A stretch of DNA of 64,000 nt from Cetobacterium sp. 2A (GTDB lineage Bacteria > Fusobacteriota > Fusobacteriia > Fusobacteriales > Fusobacteriaceae). The position numbers and the translations under genes were made by a program. Positions 63,434-64,000 of this stretch are shown piece after piece; position 1 is the stretch's first letter, and every line of letters starts with the position of its first letter. The notes beneath the pieces are model-generated. The model searched no databases, had not been told where the DNA came from, and saw nothing but the letters and a program-made list of their open reading frames with translations. The DNA lies in the NCBI RefSeq assembly GCF_014250685.1, contig NZ_JACFAJ010000006.1, positions 372,001 through 436,000 of the forward strand, read 5' to 3'.

Positions 63434-64000
63434 ATTTTCCCCAATCCACTCATTCTAGATAAAACTTCTTGGTAAGCCTCTTCAACACTTCCTAAATCTC
63501 TTCTAAATCTATCTTTGTCCAATTTCTTATGACTCTTTTTATCCCAAAGACGACAAGTATCAGGAGATATCTCATCAGCTAAAATTATTTTTCCAGTTGA
63601 ATCTTTTCCAAATTCTATTTTAAAATCTATAAGTTCAATTCCTATTTCATCAAAGAAAGCTTTTAAAACTTCATTAATTTTTAAAGTAGTTGCATAGATA
63701 TAATCTAATTCCTCTCTAGTTGCTAATTTTAATGCAATTGCATGGAAATCATTGATTAGAGGATCTTTTAATTCATCTTTTTTATAGCAAATTTCTAAAA
63801 CTGGTACATCTAACTTATACCCTTCTTCAATTCCTAAAAGTTTTGCTGTAGAACCAGCTAATACATTTCTTGTGATTACCTCTAATGGAACTATTTCAAC
63901 TTTTTTACAAAGTTGTGATCTATCAGATAGAGTTCTTAGTAAATGAGTTTCTATTCCATGTTTTGATAGATGCTCATAAATTAAAGTTGTTATACTGTTA
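63430..64000 (-). CDS. purC: SAICAR synthetase, C-terminal part (5' end outside window)
   Basis: About 190 C-terminal codons, ending [18 protein letters not shown] with the TGA overlapping the purF ATG. It contains [21 protein letters not shown] and [33 protein letters not shown] blocks ([22 protein letters not shown]), typical of PurC. The start lies beyond position 64000. Confidence 0.95.
   Translation of the reverse strand, partial: NSITTLIYEHLSKHGIETHLLRTLSDRSQLCKKVEIVPLEVITRNVLAGSTAKLLGIEEGYKLDVPVLEICYKKDELKDPLINDFHAIALKLATREELDYIYATTLKINEVLKAFFDEIGIELIDFKIEFGKDSTGKIILADEISPDTCRLWDKKSHKKLDKDRFRRDLGSVEEAYQEVLSRMSGLGKI

Overview
The window reads as the chromosome of a low-GC, diderm, anaerobic bacterium of the phylum Fusobacteriota (Fusobacterium, Cetobacterium or a close relative; I cannot decide the genus from sequence alone). 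The basis is AT-rich codon use, G-rich Shine-Dalgarno sites (AGGAGG or AGGGGG), KDO/LPS genes (kdsA, kdsD) beside Firmicutes-like modules (Asp23-AmaP-DUF2273, lysine riboswitch, Fe-S type PurF, PerR-type operator), a reverse rubrerythrin and a split transketolase. Almost every gene lies on the minus strand. The only plus-strand protein genes are two short islands, yfcC-M20 amidohydrolase (9.0-11.7 kb) and trpS-cysK (48.2-50.1 kb). I see no prophage, insertion sequence, CRISPR array or rRNA. The window is mainly conserved core genome.

Layout. 0-8.8 kb: 5' part of ychF, a lysine-riboswitch-controlled transporter (lysW type), tpiA-gpmI, then a tightly overlapping run rluD-rnhB-yraN-zinc ribbon-comF-unknown, and an RpiR-type regulator. 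9-14 kb: a divergent transport/amidohydrolase pair with a hairpin leader, reverse rubrerythrin with a PerR-like box, comM. 14-21 kb: asp23-amaP-DUF2273-nusB, accB-accC, dnaE. 21-25.5 kb: a SNF2 ATPase with a large partner of unknown function. 25.6-31.7 kb: ftsX-envC-nadK-recN-degenerate Xer protein-era. 31.7-36 kb: split transketolase, a membrane metal-hydrolase-like protein, and a tRNA(Thr-Glu-Tyr)-tuf operon followed by a convergent candidate small RNA. 36-42.7 kb: tsaC, prs-glmU, a DnaJ-domain protein, a TPR protein, infC-rpmI-rplT with an attenuator leader, and three tRNAs. 42.7-48 kb: DUF1858 protein, murE-kdsA-kdsD, an acetate/succinate transporter, a ROK glucokinase. 48-56 kb: trpS-cysK, small secreted and membrane proteins, ung, radical SAM, HD, a TruA-like protein with a KH domain, tdk, a YwqK-like lipoprotein. 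56-64 kb: guaB and the purine operon purC-F-M-N-H-D.

How the genes work together. Most products support growth: glycolysis (tpiA, gpmI, glk), pentose phosphates (transketolase, prs), purine synthesis through IMP to XMP, translation (infC, rpmI, rplT, tuf, trpS, six tRNAs, tsaC), the envelope (murE, glmU, kdsA, kdsD, ftsX, envC, accB, accC) and DNA upkeep (dnaE, recN, ung, rnhB, comM). The points most worth a second look are the C-rich plus-strand RNA candidate near 36.0 kb, the TruA-KH fusion, the SNF2 pair, the Xer-fold protein that has lost catalytic residues, the lysine riboswitch that fixes the likely substrate of an antiporter-like gene, the likely AUU start of infC, the PerR-like box, and a BCCP with an altered biotinylation motif.
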